Shown here: positions 43,993 through 53,384 of the stretch, in pieces | Numbering within the stretch: position 1 is the first letter of the stretch | How the letters are laid out: the number at the start of each line of letters is the position of its first letter | Assembly: GCF_030209575.1 (NCBI RefSeq) | Contig: NZ_JARVRS010000001.1 | Span: 620,001 to 684,000, forward strand | Origin: Leifsonia sp. fls2-241-R2A-40a | GTDB taxonomy: Bacteria > Actinomycetota > Actinomycetes > Actinomycetales > Microbacteriaceae | Length of the DNA stretch: 64,000 bases | Direction of reading: 5' to 3' | Program-made: the position numbers and the translations under genes | Notes under the pieces: model-generated | Databases searched by the model: none | What the model was told of the DNA's origin: nothing | What the model saw: the letters and a program-made list of their open reading frames with translations, nothing else

Positions 43993-45410
43993 CCGAGGCC
44001 GCCGACGAAGAGGCTGAGGATGAGCACGCCGGCCAGGCCGACGAGCGAGACCAGGCACTCCAGCACCGTCCAGCTCTTCAGGGTCTGCGGGATGCTCAGC
44101 CCCAGGTACTCCTTCACCAGCCAGAACCCGGCGTCGTTCACGTGCGAGAAGAACACCGAGCCGGCGCCGATCGCGAGGACCATGAGCGAGATCATCGGCG
44201 TGGACAGGTGCGCGGTCAGCGGCAGGAGGATGCCCGCAGCGGTGACCGTGGCGACCGTCGCGGATCCGGTGGCGACGCGGATGAGCGCCGCGACCGTCCA
44301 GGCCAGGAGGAGCACCACGATGCCGCTGGCCCCGGTCGCCCAGCCCGCGATGACCTGACCGATGCCGGTGTCGACGAGGACCTGCTTGAAACCGCCGCCC
44401 GCGCCGACGATGAAGATGATGCCCGCGATGGGCGGCAGCGACGAGCCCAGGCTCGTCTGGATCGCCTTGCGGTTCATCCCGCCGCCGACTCCGAGCAGGA
44501 GCAGTCCGGCGAGCACGGCGACGGTCAGGGCGATCACCGGGGTTCCGAGGAAGTCGAGCACGACCTTCCACACCGGCGACGCGGTGGGGGACGCGATGTC
44601 GGCGACCGCCTTGCCGAGCATCAGCACCACGGGGAGAAGGATGCTGACCAGAGCGGCGGCGAACGACGGACGACGCCGCGCGTCGCCCTGACTCTCGTCC
44701 GGCACGAACAGGTCGGGCACACCGACCGGGACCCACTTCGCGGCGAAGCGGCTGAACACCGGTCCCGCGATGGCGATGGTCGGGATGGCGACGAGCACGC
44801 CGAAGGCCAGGGTCAGTCCCAGGTTGGCTCCGAGCGCGCCGATCGCGACCAGCGGTCCCGGGTGCGGCGGGACCAGACCGTGCATCGCCGAGAGGCCGGC
44901 GATGGTCGGAAGCGCGATGCGCATGAGCGGAAGGCCCGAACGGCGGGTGACCAGGATGATCACCGGCATGAGGAGCACGAGGCCGACCTCGAAGAACATC
45001 GGGAGCCCGATGATCGCGCCGACGGCGCCCATCGTCCACGGCAGCAGCCGGGTGCTGGTCCGCGAGACGAGGGTGTCGACGATCCTGTCGGCCCCGCCCG
45101 AGTCGGCGAGCAGCTTGCCGTACATCGCGCCGAGGCCGATGAGCACTCCGACGCTGCCCATGGTGTTGCCGAAGCCGGTGATGAAGCTGCCGATCGCGAC
45201 GTCGGCCGCCATGCCGCCGACGAGGCCGGCGACGAGCGACCCCAGGAGGAGCGAGAGGAAGGGGTGGAGCTTGAGCCACGTGATGAGCACCACGATCACC
45301 GCGATTCCGGCGATGGCTGCGATGATCAGCTGGCCTTCCGGCGCTGTCGGCTCTGGGGTGGGTGCGGGGGCTGCTGCGGCTACGATGCGCGCAAGCGTCG
45401 CTGTGGTCAT
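43989..45410 (-). CDS. gntP: Gluconate permease, GntP family
   Basis: 473 residues and about 13 membrane segments. Family features: GFGNTMGSVGVLIGLGAMYGK and AMHGLVPPHPGP, GSATVATVTAAGI, SHVNDAGFW. Imports gluconate by proton symport. ATG with GAGGA five bases upstream. Divergent from a FadR-type regulator. Confidence 0.96.
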   Translation of the reverse strand: MTTATLARIVAAAAPAPTPEPTAPEGQLIIAAIAGIAVIVVLITWLKLHPFLSLLLGSLVAGLVGGMAADVAIGSFITGFGNTMGSVGVLIGLGAMYGKLLADSGGADRIVDTLVSRTSTRLLPWTMGAVGAIIGLPMFFEVGLVLLMPVIILVTRRSGLPLMRIALPTIAGLSAMHGLVPPHPGPLVAIGALGANLGLTLAFGVLVAIPTIAIAGPVFSRFAAKWVPVGVPDLFVPDESQGDARRRPSFAAALVSILLPVVLMLGKAVADIASPTASPVWKVVLDFLGTPVIALTVAVLAGLLLLGVGGGMNRKAIQTSLGSSLPPIAGIIFIVGAGGGFKQVLVDTGIGQVIAGWATGASGIVVLLLAWTVAALIRVATGSATVATVTAAGILLPLTAHLSTPMISLMVLAIGAGSVFFSHVNDAGFWLVKEYLGLSIPQTLKSWTVLECLVSLVGLAGVLILSLFVGGLG

Positions 45411-45446
45411 GAACGTCCTCGGTCGTGAAGGGGATGGGGCACGAAC

Positions 45447-45476
45447 ACTCTAGGAATAAATCTGATTTGTGTCTAA
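45447..45476 (-). promoter_or_regulatory. gntP promoter with palindrome in the spacer
   Basis: Minus strand TTAGAC (45476-45471) and TAGAGT (45452-45447), spacer 18. AAATC-T-GATTT (45458-45468) is a perfect inverted pair inside the spacer and is the best operator candidate for the neighbouring regulator. Confidence 0.5.
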
Positions 45477-45518
45477 TCTGTGAACGTAATAGCTGACGTA
45501 TAGCGAATCGGCATTGTT

Positions 45519-45547
45519 TTGACCCGATCAGACCCACCCCGGATAAT
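45519..45547 (+). promoter_or_regulatory. Promoter of the FadR-type regulator, leaderless
   Basis: TTGACC (45519-45524), 17-base spacer, GATAAT (45542-45547). Transcription should begin about seven bases later, at the GTG start codon 45555. Confidence 0.75.
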
Positions 45548-45554
45548 GAGGGAT

Positions 45555-46247
45555 GTGACCCAGCCAGCGCCCGGCTCCCTGCACGAGCAGGCGATCGCAT
45601 CCCTGGGCGCGCGCATCGTGTCGGGCGACATCCCGGTGGGCAGCGTCCTCACCCCGGAGGGCCTCGGGATCTCGCGGACGGTCCTGCGCGAATGCATCCG
45701 CGTGCTCGAATCGCTCGGGCTGGTCCACGCACGCCGCCGCCGCGGCACCGTAGTGATGCCCGCGTCGGAGTGGCAGGCCCTGGACCCGCGCATCCTGAGT
45801 TGGCGCCTGGCCGGGCCCGACCGCCTGACGGCGCTCGGCGATCTCAGCGAACTGCGGCTGGCCGTCGAGCCGGTCGCCGCGCGTCTGGCGAGCGCCCGGG
45901 CGACGCCCGAGCAGTGCGGCGCCCTCACCGCCGCGATCGTCGGGATGTCCGCCACCCAGCGGTCGGCAGACCACGAGGAGTACCTGGCCCACGACCGGGA
46001 CTTCCACAGCATCCTGCTGGAGGCGTCGGGCAACCCCGTGTTCGCGGCGCTCAGTAGCGCCGTGGCCGAGGCCCTCAACGGTCGGACCGTCCACGCGCTC
46101 ATGCCCGACACGGCGAATCCGGAGGCGATCCGGCTGCACGAGGAGGTCGCCGCAGCGGTCCGACGTGGGGATGGGGCGTCGGCCGAGAACGCGATGCGCG
46201 CCATCGTCGAGGAGGCGGACACCGCCGTCCAGCGCCCGGCACGCTGA
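45555..46247 (+). CDS. FadR/GntR-family regulator of gluconate genes
   Basis: 230 residues: winged helix (HEQAIASLGARIVSG, LGISRTVLRECIRVLE) and FCD ligand domain (LAHDRDFHSILLEASGN, RLHEEVAAAVRRGD). GTG at 45555 is chosen because the earlier TTG 45519 and ATG 45546 lie inside the promoter; the mRNA would be leaderless. Divergent from gntP-gntK, the likely target, with gluconate or 6-phosphogluconate as effector by analogy. Confidence 0.9.
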   Translation: MTQPAPGSLHEQAIASLGARIVSGDIPVGSVLTPEGLGISRTVLRECIRVLESLGLVHARRRRGTVVMPASEWQALDPRILSWRLAGPDRLTALGDLSELRLAVEPVAARLASARATPEQCGALTAAIVGMSATQRSADHEEYLAHDRDFHSILLEASGNPVFAALSSAVAEALNGRTVHALMPDTANPEAIRLHEEVAAAVRRGDGASAENAMRAIVEEADTAVQRPAR

Positions 46248-46267
46248 CCCGGCGAGCCCGGGAGGGA

Positions 46268-47659
46268 TCAGCCGCGAGCGCGCAGGCGCGGTCCGAGGAG
46301 CCAGGCCACCACGCACAGCACCGCGGCGACGGCGAAAGCGCCGGCGAACGGCCAGCCACCCGCGAGTCCGCGGAGCGCGGCGAAGACGACGGCGGTCGTC
46401 GCGAGCGCCACGGCCGATCCCGTCGCGTCGGCGATGGACAGCGCCGAGCTGTTGAAACCCTGGTCCTCCGGAGTCGAGTACTCCAGGGTGAGCACGCCGA
46501 GGCGCGGGTAGAGGATGCCCATCCCGGCTCCGGCGAACGCCCAGCCGACCACGACGAGGACAGGGTTGAGGTGCCAGACCGCGGTCGCGATGAGCGACGC
46601 CAGCGCGATCGACAGCCCGAGGGTACCGAGGCGGGCGGCCGTGCGGTTGCCGATCCCGGGGAACCGGCCCTGCACCCAGGACCCCGCGGACCAGGTGAGC
46701 CCCGCGGCGGTGAGGGCGAGCCCGGCGATCGCCGCTGAGAGCCCGTACTGCGTCACCATGATCAGGGGTACATAGACCTCGGAGGCGAAGAAGGTCCCCG
46801 CGATGACCGCGCGCATGAGGATCACGCTGGGGAGTCCCCGACGCGCCAGCAGCGTCCCCGTCGGGATCAGCGGCCTGATGGCCAGCGCGGCGACCACAGC
46901 GGCGGCGACCGGCACGATCCACTGCACCGGGCCGCTCGTTTCTGCGGCCAGCGTGAGCGCCAGCACCGACGCGGCGAGCAGGAGCGCCCACAGCAGGCGT
47001 CCCACTCGGAACGGTCCGCCCTCACCCGCCGGGAGGACCCCGCGCATGACCGGGACCACCATGAGCATCGCGAGGGCGACCAGCGCCACGACCCCGAGGA
47101 AGACCCAGCGCCAGCCCACCGTCTCGCTGAGGAGGCCTGCAATGAACGGGCCGATCAGCGAGGGGATGACCCAGGCGGCGGCGAAGCCGGCGAAGATCCG
47201 GCCGTGCAGCACCGGCGGGTAGACGCGCGCGACGATCACGTAGAGCACGACGGTCAGCGCCCCGCCGCCCAAGCCGTGGACCAGCCGCCCGGCGACGAAG
47301 ACGCCCATCGTCGGCGCGGTGCCGGCGATGAGGAGGCCGGCCGCGAACAGCACGACGGAAGCGATGAGGGCGCCGCGCGGGCTCCCGCGGTCGGACCAGG
47401 CGCCGGCGGCGACCATTCCCACGACACTGACGGCCAGCGGGCCGGCGAACGCGAAGGCGTAGAGCGCGGCGCCGTCGAGTTCGCGGCTGACGGTCGGCAT
47501 GATCGTCGTGACCGCGAGCGCTTCGAAGGCGGCGAGCGTGATCAGCAGGCACATCCCGATGCTCGTCCAGCGGTAGCGCGGGCTCAGCACGCCGCCCGGC
47601 GGCGCGGCGTCGGGCGATGCGGAGGCCGCGGACACCGAATCCAGGTCGCGCGAGCTCAT
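46268..47659 (-). CDS. MFS transporter, multidrug-exporter type
   Basis: 463 residues with 12-14 membrane segments. Motif A-like GAWSDRGSPRG, GRLVHGLGGGALTVVLYVIVARVYP, and GPFIAGLLSETVGWRWVF as expected for DHA-type exporters. ATG at 47659 lies seven bases after TAGGCT. Substrate unknown. The stop faces the FadR gene 20 bases away. Confidence 0.9.
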   Translation of the reverse strand: MSSRDLDSVSAASASPDAAPPGGVLSPRYRWTSIGMCLLITLAAFEALAVTTIMPTVSRELDGAALYAFAFAGPLAVSVVGMVAAGAWSDRGSPRGALIASVVLFAAGLLIAGTAPTMGVFVAGRLVHGLGGGALTVVLYVIVARVYPPVLHGRIFAGFAAAWVIPSLIGPFIAGLLSETVGWRWVFLGVVALVALAMLMVVPVMRGVLPAGEGGPFRVGRLLWALLLAASVLALTLAAETSGPVQWIVPVAAAVVAALAIRPLIPTGTLLARRGLPSVILMRAVIAGTFFASEVYVPLIMVTQYGLSAAIAGLALTAAGLTWSAGSWVQGRFPGIGNRTAARLGTLGLSIALASLIATAVWHLNPVLVVVGWAFAGAGMGILYPRLGVLTLEYSTPEDQGFNSSALSIADATGSAVALATTAVVFAALRGLAGGWPFAGAFAVAAVLCVVAWLLGPRLRARG

Positions 47660-47666
47660 GGGGACC

Positions 47667-47672
47667 AGCCTA
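47667..47672 (-). promoter_or_regulatory. -10 box of the MFS gene, leaderless arrangement
   Basis: TAGGCT on the minus strand, seven bases before ATG 47659. Confidence 0.45.
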
Positions 47673-47711
47673 GGCCGCACCCGCCCCCGCCGCCCGAGCA
47701 GCGGGCGGCCC

Positions 47712-48722
47712 TCACGCCGGAGGAGCGGTGGATGCGCGCACGACGAGATCGGGCAGCAGGCTGACCGCAGTGGGCTCGAGGCCGCCCTCGATCTCGGAGA
47801 CGAGGCTTTCGACGCTGCGCCGCCCGAGGTCGGTGAAGTCTTGCAGCACCGTCGTCAGCGGAGGCCAGAAGTGCGCCGCTTCGGGGATGTCGTCGAAGCC
47901 GACGACGCTGAGGTCGTCCGGGAGGCGGCGGCCGAGCTCGCGGGCCGCGTGGTAGAGCCCCAGCGCCATCTGGTCGTTCGACGTGAAGACGGCCGTCACG
48001 TCACTGTCGGCCAGAAGCTGCACTCCCTGCCGGTAGCCGGACTCCGCCGTCCAGTCCCCCTCGGCGACCGACTCCAGCTCCAGACCGGCGTCGGCCAGTT
48101 CGGTGCGGTAGCCGTGCACGCGCGCCTGTGCTTCGAACCACTCCAGGGGTCCGGAGATGTGCGCGATCCGGCGGTGACCGAGTTCGATCAGGTGTCGGGT
48201 GGCGACCCGGGCGCCGGCGACCTGGTCGACCGTCAGCTCGCGCTGCACCACCGACGGGCCGCCCTGCAGCGTGACGTACGGCACGTCGAGTCCGGCGGTC
48301 TCGAGCTGGTCGATGACCACCTCCTGCGGCGCGATGACGACGATGCCCTCGACCGATTGCGCCAGCAGGTGGTCGAGGCCTGCCGCGATCGACTCGCCAG
48401 TCAGGTCGGCGAGCTGCGAGACCGCGACGTAGTAGCCCGCTGCACGTCCGGCGTCCTGGATCGCATTGATGCTGGACACCGGGCCGTAGAGGGCGGCGGC
48501 CGAGGTCGACAGCACGCCGATCGTGCGCGAGCGGGCCGTGACCAGGGCACGGGCCGCGCGATTGGGGCGGTAGTGCAGCTGGACCATCGCATCCCGCACC
48601 CGCTGCCGGGTGGAGTCGCGGATGCTGGGGTGCCCGTTGATAACCCGGGAGACGGTCTGGTGCGAGACACCGGCGAGGGCGGCGACGTCGCGCATGCTGG
48701 CCGCACGCGGATGCTCTGTCAC
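47712..48722 (-). CDS. LacI-family transcriptional regulator
   Basis: 336 residues: SMRDVAALAGVSHQTVSRVI helix-turn-helix, then ligand domain (ELGHRRIAHISGPLEWFEAQ, TSNDQMALGLY, VVGFDDIPEAAHF). GTG with GGGGG five bases upstream. The EWFEAQ segment recalls regulators of beta-galactosidase/galactoside genes, but no such gene is adjacent, so the target is unknown. Confidence 0.93.
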   Translation of the reverse strand: MTEHPRAASMRDVAALAGVSHQTVSRVINGHPSIRDSTRQRVRDAMVQLHYRPNRAARALVTARSRTIGVLSTSAAALYGPVSSINAIQDAGRAAGYYVAVSQLADLTGESIAAGLDHLLAQSVEGIVVIAPQEVVIDQLETAGLDVPYVTLQGGPSVVQRELTVDQVAGARVATRHLIELGHRRIAHISGPLEWFEAQARVHGYRTELADAGLELESVAEGDWTAESGYRQGVQLLADSDVTAVFTSNDQMALGLYHAARELGRRLPDDLSVVGFDDIPEAAHFWPPLTTVLQDFTDLGRRSVESLVSEIEGGLEPTAVSLLPDLVVRASTAPPA

Positions 48723-48795
48723 GGCGTCCCCCTCTCTGCGTCGCGGTTCCCCTCCCGCGAGCGGCGCCCCGGCATCGCCGCGGCGGCTGCCCCCA

Positions 48796-50136
48796 TTATG
48801 CGTGATCGGTGGTCGCCGTCCGCCGCGTTCGGCGGGCGATCACTCCCACGACGAGCGCGATCACCGCGACGCCGGCCGGAAAGACGAGGTGCCAGGCCGC
48901 CAGCACCAGGAGCCCGGCCGCCAGCACGCAGGAGATCAGCGCCATCCACCAGCCGGCGGACCGGGCGGGCAGCAACCGCAGGGCCGACGCGACGCCGAGC
49001 CCGTAGACGGCCGCCGCGATGCTGGTGTGGACGAGGATGAACGGCTGGAGGTCGCCGCTCGCGAGCACGACCACGGAGTACAGCGCCATCACCACCGCCG
49101 ACAGCAGCAGCCCGCGCCGGGCGACGGCGCCGTTCTCGACGCCGCGGCCGAACCAGGCGGGCAGGTCTCCGTCGCGTCCCATCGCCGCACCGAGCTTGCT
49201 GAACGCCGCGAGGTAGGCGTTGAACACGCCGGTGACGACGATCGCCGCGATGACCGCGACCACCACCCCGCCGCCGGACCCTGTGGCGACCTCGACCAGG
49301 TCGAGCAGCGGCACCGCGCTGGTCGCCGCGCGGTCGCCCAGCACGACGACGGTGACCGTCTGGATGGCGAGGTACGCCACCGAGACGATGACGAGCGCCA
49401 GGGCGGTCGCCCGCGGGATGTCGCGCCGCGGATTGCGGAACTCCCCGCCGATGCCGGCCACGGCCTCCCATCCGGCGAAGGCCCAGATGTACAGGCTCAT
49501 CGCCAGCCCGACCCCGCCCCAGCCGTGCGGGAGCACCGGCTGCAGGTTCGCGGGGTTCGCATGCGGCGCCGCCGCGGCCAGGACGAAGACGAGCACGGCG
49601 ATCAGCGCGCCCGAGAGCACCAGCTGGACCGACGCCGCGAAGCGAACACCGAAGGCCGTGACGATGATCGGGATCACCATGAGGCCGACCGCGATCAGCG
49701 TGGTGCTCACGGTGTCGCCACCGATGACGGCGACGACGTAGCGAGCGGTCATGAGTGCTGCGATCGGAGCCCCGATAGGCGTGCCGAAAAAGAACCAGTA
49801 GCTGATGACGCGCGCCGCATCCGGCCCGAACGCGCGGCGCGCGAAGGTGGCCACGCCACCGGCGTCGGGATGACGCCGGGCGAGGGCCGCGAAGGTGGCG
49901 GCGAGCGGGATCGAGATCAGGGCGAGGGCCCCGACCGCGATGATGGCCCCGGGCCCGGCGGCCGCCGCGGCGAGCGCCGGGAGCACCAGGATGCCGGTGC
50001 CCAGGACCGCCGCGATGTACAGCGCCGTTCCGCCCGCCACCCCGAGCCGGCCGTGCGTTGCGGCCGGCACCCGGGGGTCGGGACGCTCGGGCTCCGGATC
50101 GCGGGCGCGCATGGTCGAGCGCCCGCGTTCCGTCAT
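48796..50136 (-). CDS. APC-family amino acid/amine permease
   Basis: 446 residues, about 12 membrane segments. Typical APC start GTALYIAAVLGTGILVLPAL and the loop GWEAVAGIGGEFRNPRRDIPRA. ATG at 50136 stands after CAAGAT with six bases between (possible leaderless) and one base after GGGAG. Likely imports an amino acid or amine; substrate not readable. Confidence 0.9.
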   Translation of the reverse strand: MTERGRSTMRARDPEPERPDPRVPAATHGRLGVAGGTALYIAAVLGTGILVLPALAAAAAGPGAIIAVGALALISIPLAATFAALARRHPDAGGVATFARRAFGPDAARVISYWFFFGTPIGAPIAALMTARYVVAVIGGDTVSTTLIAVGLMVIPIIVTAFGVRFAASVQLVLSGALIAVLVFVLAAAAPHANPANLQPVLPHGWGGVGLAMSLYIWAFAGWEAVAGIGGEFRNPRRDIPRATALALVIVSVAYLAIQTVTVVVLGDRAATSAVPLLDLVEVATGSGGGVVVAVIAAIVVTGVFNAYLAAFSKLGAAMGRDGDLPAWFGRGVENGAVARRGLLLSAVVMALYSVVVLASGDLQPFILVHTSIAAAVYGLGVASALRLLPARSAGWWMALISCVLAAGLLVLAAWHLVFPAGVAVIALVVGVIARRTRRTATTDHA

Positions 50137-50240
50137 GCTCCCATCTTGGCGTGAGCCCCCGACATCGCGCACCCGCACATCCTCCCGCGAGGGTTCCGGG
50201 GCGTCCGCGACCGCGGGAGGATGTGGAGGAAGGAGGTCCC

Positions 50241-51827
50241 GTGCTCGGACTCGAACTCGTGGTCGTGATCGGCGTCACCACCCTGTTGACGAAGGTCATC
50301 GCCCGGAAGACCGGGATCGCCCAGCCACTGCTCCTCGTCGGGATCGGCATCCTGATCGGGCTGATCCCGCTCTTCGGCGCGGTCGAGCTGGCGCCGGAGG
50401 TGGTGCTGTTCCTCTTCCTCCCGGCGATCCTGTACTGGGAGAGTCTCACCACCTCGCTGCGCGAGATCAAGTCGAACCTGCGCGGCATCGTGCTGATGAG
50501 CACCGCGCTCGTGGTCCTCACAGCCGCCGTCGTCGCCGTCATCGGGCACGCCATGGGGCTGCCCTGGGGCCCGGCCTGGGTGCTGGGCGCCGCCATCGCG
50601 CCGACGGACGCCACCGCGATGACGTCGTTCACCCGCGACCTCCCGCGGCGCAACGTGACGATCCTGCGCGCCGAGAGCCTGGTGAACGACGGGACGGCGC
50701 TCGTCCTCTGGTCGCTCGCGGTCGGATTCACCGTCGGCGACGCCGACGTCAGCTTCGGCGCGGTGACCCTCACGCTCCTGGTCGCGTACGTCGGCGCCGC
50801 GGCCGTCGGCGCGGCGGTCGCCTGGCTGGCGATCCAGGCGCGGAAGCGGATGCGCGACGCGATCACGCAGAACATCGCGATGCTGCTGACGCCGTTCGTC
50901 GCCTACCTGCTGGCCGAGCTCATCCACGCGTCCGGTGTGCTGGCGGTCGTCGTAGCGGGGCTGATCATCAGCCAGGCCGGCCCCCGGATCGGCATCGCGG
51001 AAGGGCGGCGGCAGTCGGACGCCTTCTGGTCCTTCTCGACGTTCCTGCTCAACGCCAGCCTGTTCGTCCTGGTGGGGATCGAGCTCCCCCGCTCGACCGC
51101 CGAGCTCGCAACGCGCGACCTGGGGATGGGCCTGGCCGCGATCGTCGCCGTGACCCTCGCCATCGTGGCGGTGCGCTTCGTGTTCCAGTTCACGTCCGTG
51201 TGGCTGATCCGGCTGCTCGACCGGCGCCCGCAGCAGAAGGCGCGACGGATGAGCAACCGCTGGCGCGTCGTCAGCAGCCTCTCGGGGTTCCGGGGCGCCG
51301 TGTCCCTGGCGGCCGCCCTCGCCATCCCCGCCGCCGTCGGCTCCGGGCAGCCCTTCCCCCACCGCGATTTCATCGTGTTCGTCACCACCGGGGTCATCAT
51401 CGTGACCCTCGTCCTCCAGGGGCTGGTGCTCCCCGGGGTCGTCCGCTGGGCCCGTCTCCCCTCCGACGAGTCGGTCGGGCACGAGCTCCGACTCGCCGAG
51501 ACCAGTGCGACCCGCGCGGCACTTGACGAGTTGCCTCAGCTCGCCCGGCAGATCGGGGTCGACCCGGAGATCAGCGAACGCATCCAGGGCGAGTTCGAGG
51601 AGCACCTGCAACTGCTCGAAGTCGAGGACGAGGACGAGGAGGGCGACGACGCCGTCGAGCGCAGCCGACAGGACACCGAGCTGCGCCTCGCCCTGCTGCA
51701 CTGCAAGCGGGAAGAGGTGGTCCGCCTCCGCGACGAGGGCGAGATCGACGACATCGTGCTGCGGGATGTGCAGCGCCGGCTGGATGTGGAGGAGGTCCGC
51801 CTCACGGGCCGCGAGCCGGGCGAATGA
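50241..51827 (+). CDS. Na+/H+ antiporter, CPA1 family
   Basis: 528 residues. Twelve-segment transport part with PTDAT (121-125) and the ion-site pair ND (149-150) in LRAESLVNDGTAL, then GFRGAVSLAAALAIP; the last 130 residues form a charged cytoplasmic tail with an acidic run (EDEDEEGDD near 466). Exports sodium in exchange for protons. GTG with AAGGAGG four bases upstream. Confidence 0.95.
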   Translation: MLGLELVVVIGVTTLLTKVIARKTGIAQPLLLVGIGILIGLIPLFGAVELAPEVVLFLFLPAILYWESLTTSLREIKSNLRGIVLMSTALVVLTAAVVAVIGHAMGLPWGPAWVLGAAIAPTDATAMTSFTRDLPRRNVTILRAESLVNDGTALVLWSLAVGFTVGDADVSFGAVTLTLLVAYVGAAAVGAAVAWLAIQARKRMRDAITQNIAMLLTPFVAYLLAELIHASGVLAVVVAGLIISQAGPRIGIAEGRRQSDAFWSFSTFLLNASLFVLVGIELPRSTAELATRDLGMGLAAIVAVTLAIVAVRFVFQFTSVWLIRLLDRRPQQKARRMSNRWRVVSSLSGFRGAVSLAAALAIPAAVGSGQPFPHRDFIVFVTTGVIIVTLVLQGLVLPGVVRWARLPSDESVGHELRLAETSATRAALDELPQLARQIGVDPEISERIQGEFEEHLQLLEVEDEDEEGDDAVERSRQDTELRLALLHCKREEVVRLRDEGEIDDIVLRDVQRRLDVEEVRLTGREPGE

Positions 51828-51897
51828 CCGCCGGCCCTATCCGGTCTCCGCGCGGCCGTCTACCATCGCGCTCAGAGCATCCGAGGAGGGAGCACGC

Positions 51898-52062
51898 ATG
51901 AGCGACGCCAAGGAGAACTGGCCGGAGACCGCATCGGGCGAGCCGATCGACGTGGACGCCATCGCGGAGGGCGGCGACGACGTCGGACCGTACGACGCGG
52001 ACGGCGTGTTCGAGCCGGAGCACGACGAGTTCGACCCGCTGGAGGACGACAGCGGCAACTGA
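51898..52062 (+). CDS. Small acidic hypothetical protein
   Basis: 54 residues, about one third Asp and Glu, no hydrophobic stretch, likely disordered. ATG has GAGGAGGGAG upstream, a strong ribosome site that supports real translation. Family unknown. Confidence 0.65.
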   Translation: MSDAKENWPETASGEPIDVDAIAEGGDDVGPYDADGVFEPEHDEFDPLEDDSGN

Positions 52063-52144
52063 ACCCGATCGCACCTCTTGTCCCCCGCTCCTGTACCCCG
52101 TAGGGTCATGCGTAGACAGGCCGCACCAGGGGAGGAAGTGCAGC

Positions 52145-52351
52145 GTGACGACATTCGAAGCACCGATCGGGAACGTTCCGAAACCGGGTCAGGACGTGCA
52201 CCTGGTCCGCTGGATCCGCTCAGCGGACGGCTGGACCAGCGAGACATTGCTGTGCACCTACCTGCGCTGCACTCCGGATCACTGGATCGTGGATTCGCGC
52301 GGCGAGCAGGTCTCGCTCGCCCGGGACGAGTGGTCGCAGTTCGCCTTCTGA
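52145..52351 (+). CDS. Small hypothetical protein, paralogue of the one at 23003
   Basis: 68 residues; GTG with GGGGAGGAA upstream. The core VHLVRWIRSADGWTSET and the end W-I-V ... L-ARDEW match the 71-residue protein at 23003-23218 in spacing and residues. Function unknown. Confidence 0.7.
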   Translation: MTTFEAPIGNVPKPGQDVHLVRWIRSADGWTSETLLCTYLRCTPDHWIVDSRGEQVSLARDEWSQFAF

Positions 52352-52421
52352 TCTGCGACGCGGGCCTAAACTGGGTGGAGCGAGTGCCCGGTCCCGATCC
52401 CCGCGCTCCAGGAGGAGTCCC

Positions 52422-53372
52422 GTGCCCGGAACGTTCCACACCCGCGATGTCGCAGCCGACACCGGGGAGGCGGAGCAGATCCTGCGGCGCAGCTACGGCG
52501 AGGTGTCGCTCGCGGCCCGTACGCGCGAGAACGGCCTGAGTTACGCGGAGGAGCTCTGGGGAGACGAGCGGATGCTGCTCGGCCGCCACCGCTTCGGCGG
52601 CGAGCTGTCGCTCTCGTTCGGGCTGCCGTTCATCGCTGTCGGGTCGGCGCGGGGAAGCTACCGCTGGCAGGCGGGTGACCAGGACGGCGATCTGACGGCC
52701 GCGCCGGCACTGTTCCAGCCGGAGATCGGGGCGCGCGGCGACATCGCCGTGGCCGACGTGACGGTGGTCGCGCTGGAGGTGCGATCCGTGCGGCGGACCG
52801 CACGGGCCCTTTTCGGCGAGGACGACCTCGTGCCGCGATTCGTCGCCGCCTCGCCGGTGTCCCCGCAGCTGGCGCGCCAGTGGCGGGCAGTCCACGATCT
52901 GGCCTGGCGGCAACTCCGCGACGGAGCCTTCGAGAGTCCGCTGCTGCGCGCCTCCCTCTACCGGCAGCTCGCGGTCGGGATGCTGGAGACGTTCCCGCTC
53001 GCGGGCGACCACGACGCCCGGCGGACGACGGTCGCCTCGCGCGCCGTCGCCTTCAAGCGGGCGGTGCAGTACATCGACGAGCACGCCTCGCTCCCGATCA
53101 CGGCGGACGACATCGCTCTCGCCGCCGGGACGTCCGTGCCGGAGCTCGTCCGCGCCTTCGACATGCACCTGCCCTTCTCGCCCCAGCAGTACCTGCGGAG
53201 CGTCCGGCTGAGCGCGGCGCATCGCGACCTCATGGAGGCGGACCCCACCCGCGCCGTGACCGTCACCGACGTCGCCTCCCGGTGGGGCTTCGCCGACGAG
53301 CGGACGTTCACGCGGCTGTACCTCGAGCGCTTCGGCCAGCCGCCGCACCGGACTCTCAGCCGCGAGGGCTGA
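52422..53372 (+). CDS. AraC-family transcriptional regulator
   Basis: 316 residues. AraC-binding-like N-terminal half, then two helix-turn-helix units (ITADDIALAAGTSVPELVRAF and VTDVASRWGFADERTFTRLY). GTG with AGGAGGAG upstream. Target not evident from neighbours. Confidence 0.9.
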   Translation: MPGTFHTRDVAADTGEAEQILRRSYGEVSLAARTRENGLSYAEELWGDERMLLGRHRFGGELSLSFGLPFIAVGSARGSYRWQAGDQDGDLTAAPALFQPEIGARGDIAVADVTVVALEVRSVRRTARALFGEDDLVPRFVAASPVSPQLARQWRAVHDLAWRQLRDGAFESPLLRASLYRQLAVGMLETFPLAGDHDARRTTVASRAVAFKRAVQYIDEHASLPITADDIALAAGTSVPELVRAFDMHLPFSPQQYLRSVRLSAAHRDLMEADPTRAVTVTDVASRWGFADERTFTRLYLERFGQPPHRTLSREG

Positions 53373-53384
53373 GCCCGCGACGCG

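Noticed and set aside
44142-45428. 428-codon plus-strand open frame
   Set aside because: Antisense to gntP with Arg/Asp/Glu-rich low-complexity sequence; gntP is clear.
45519-45554. Earlier TTG and ATG starts of the FadR-type regulator
   Set aside because: Both lie within the -35 to -10 promoter region and would not be in the mRNA.
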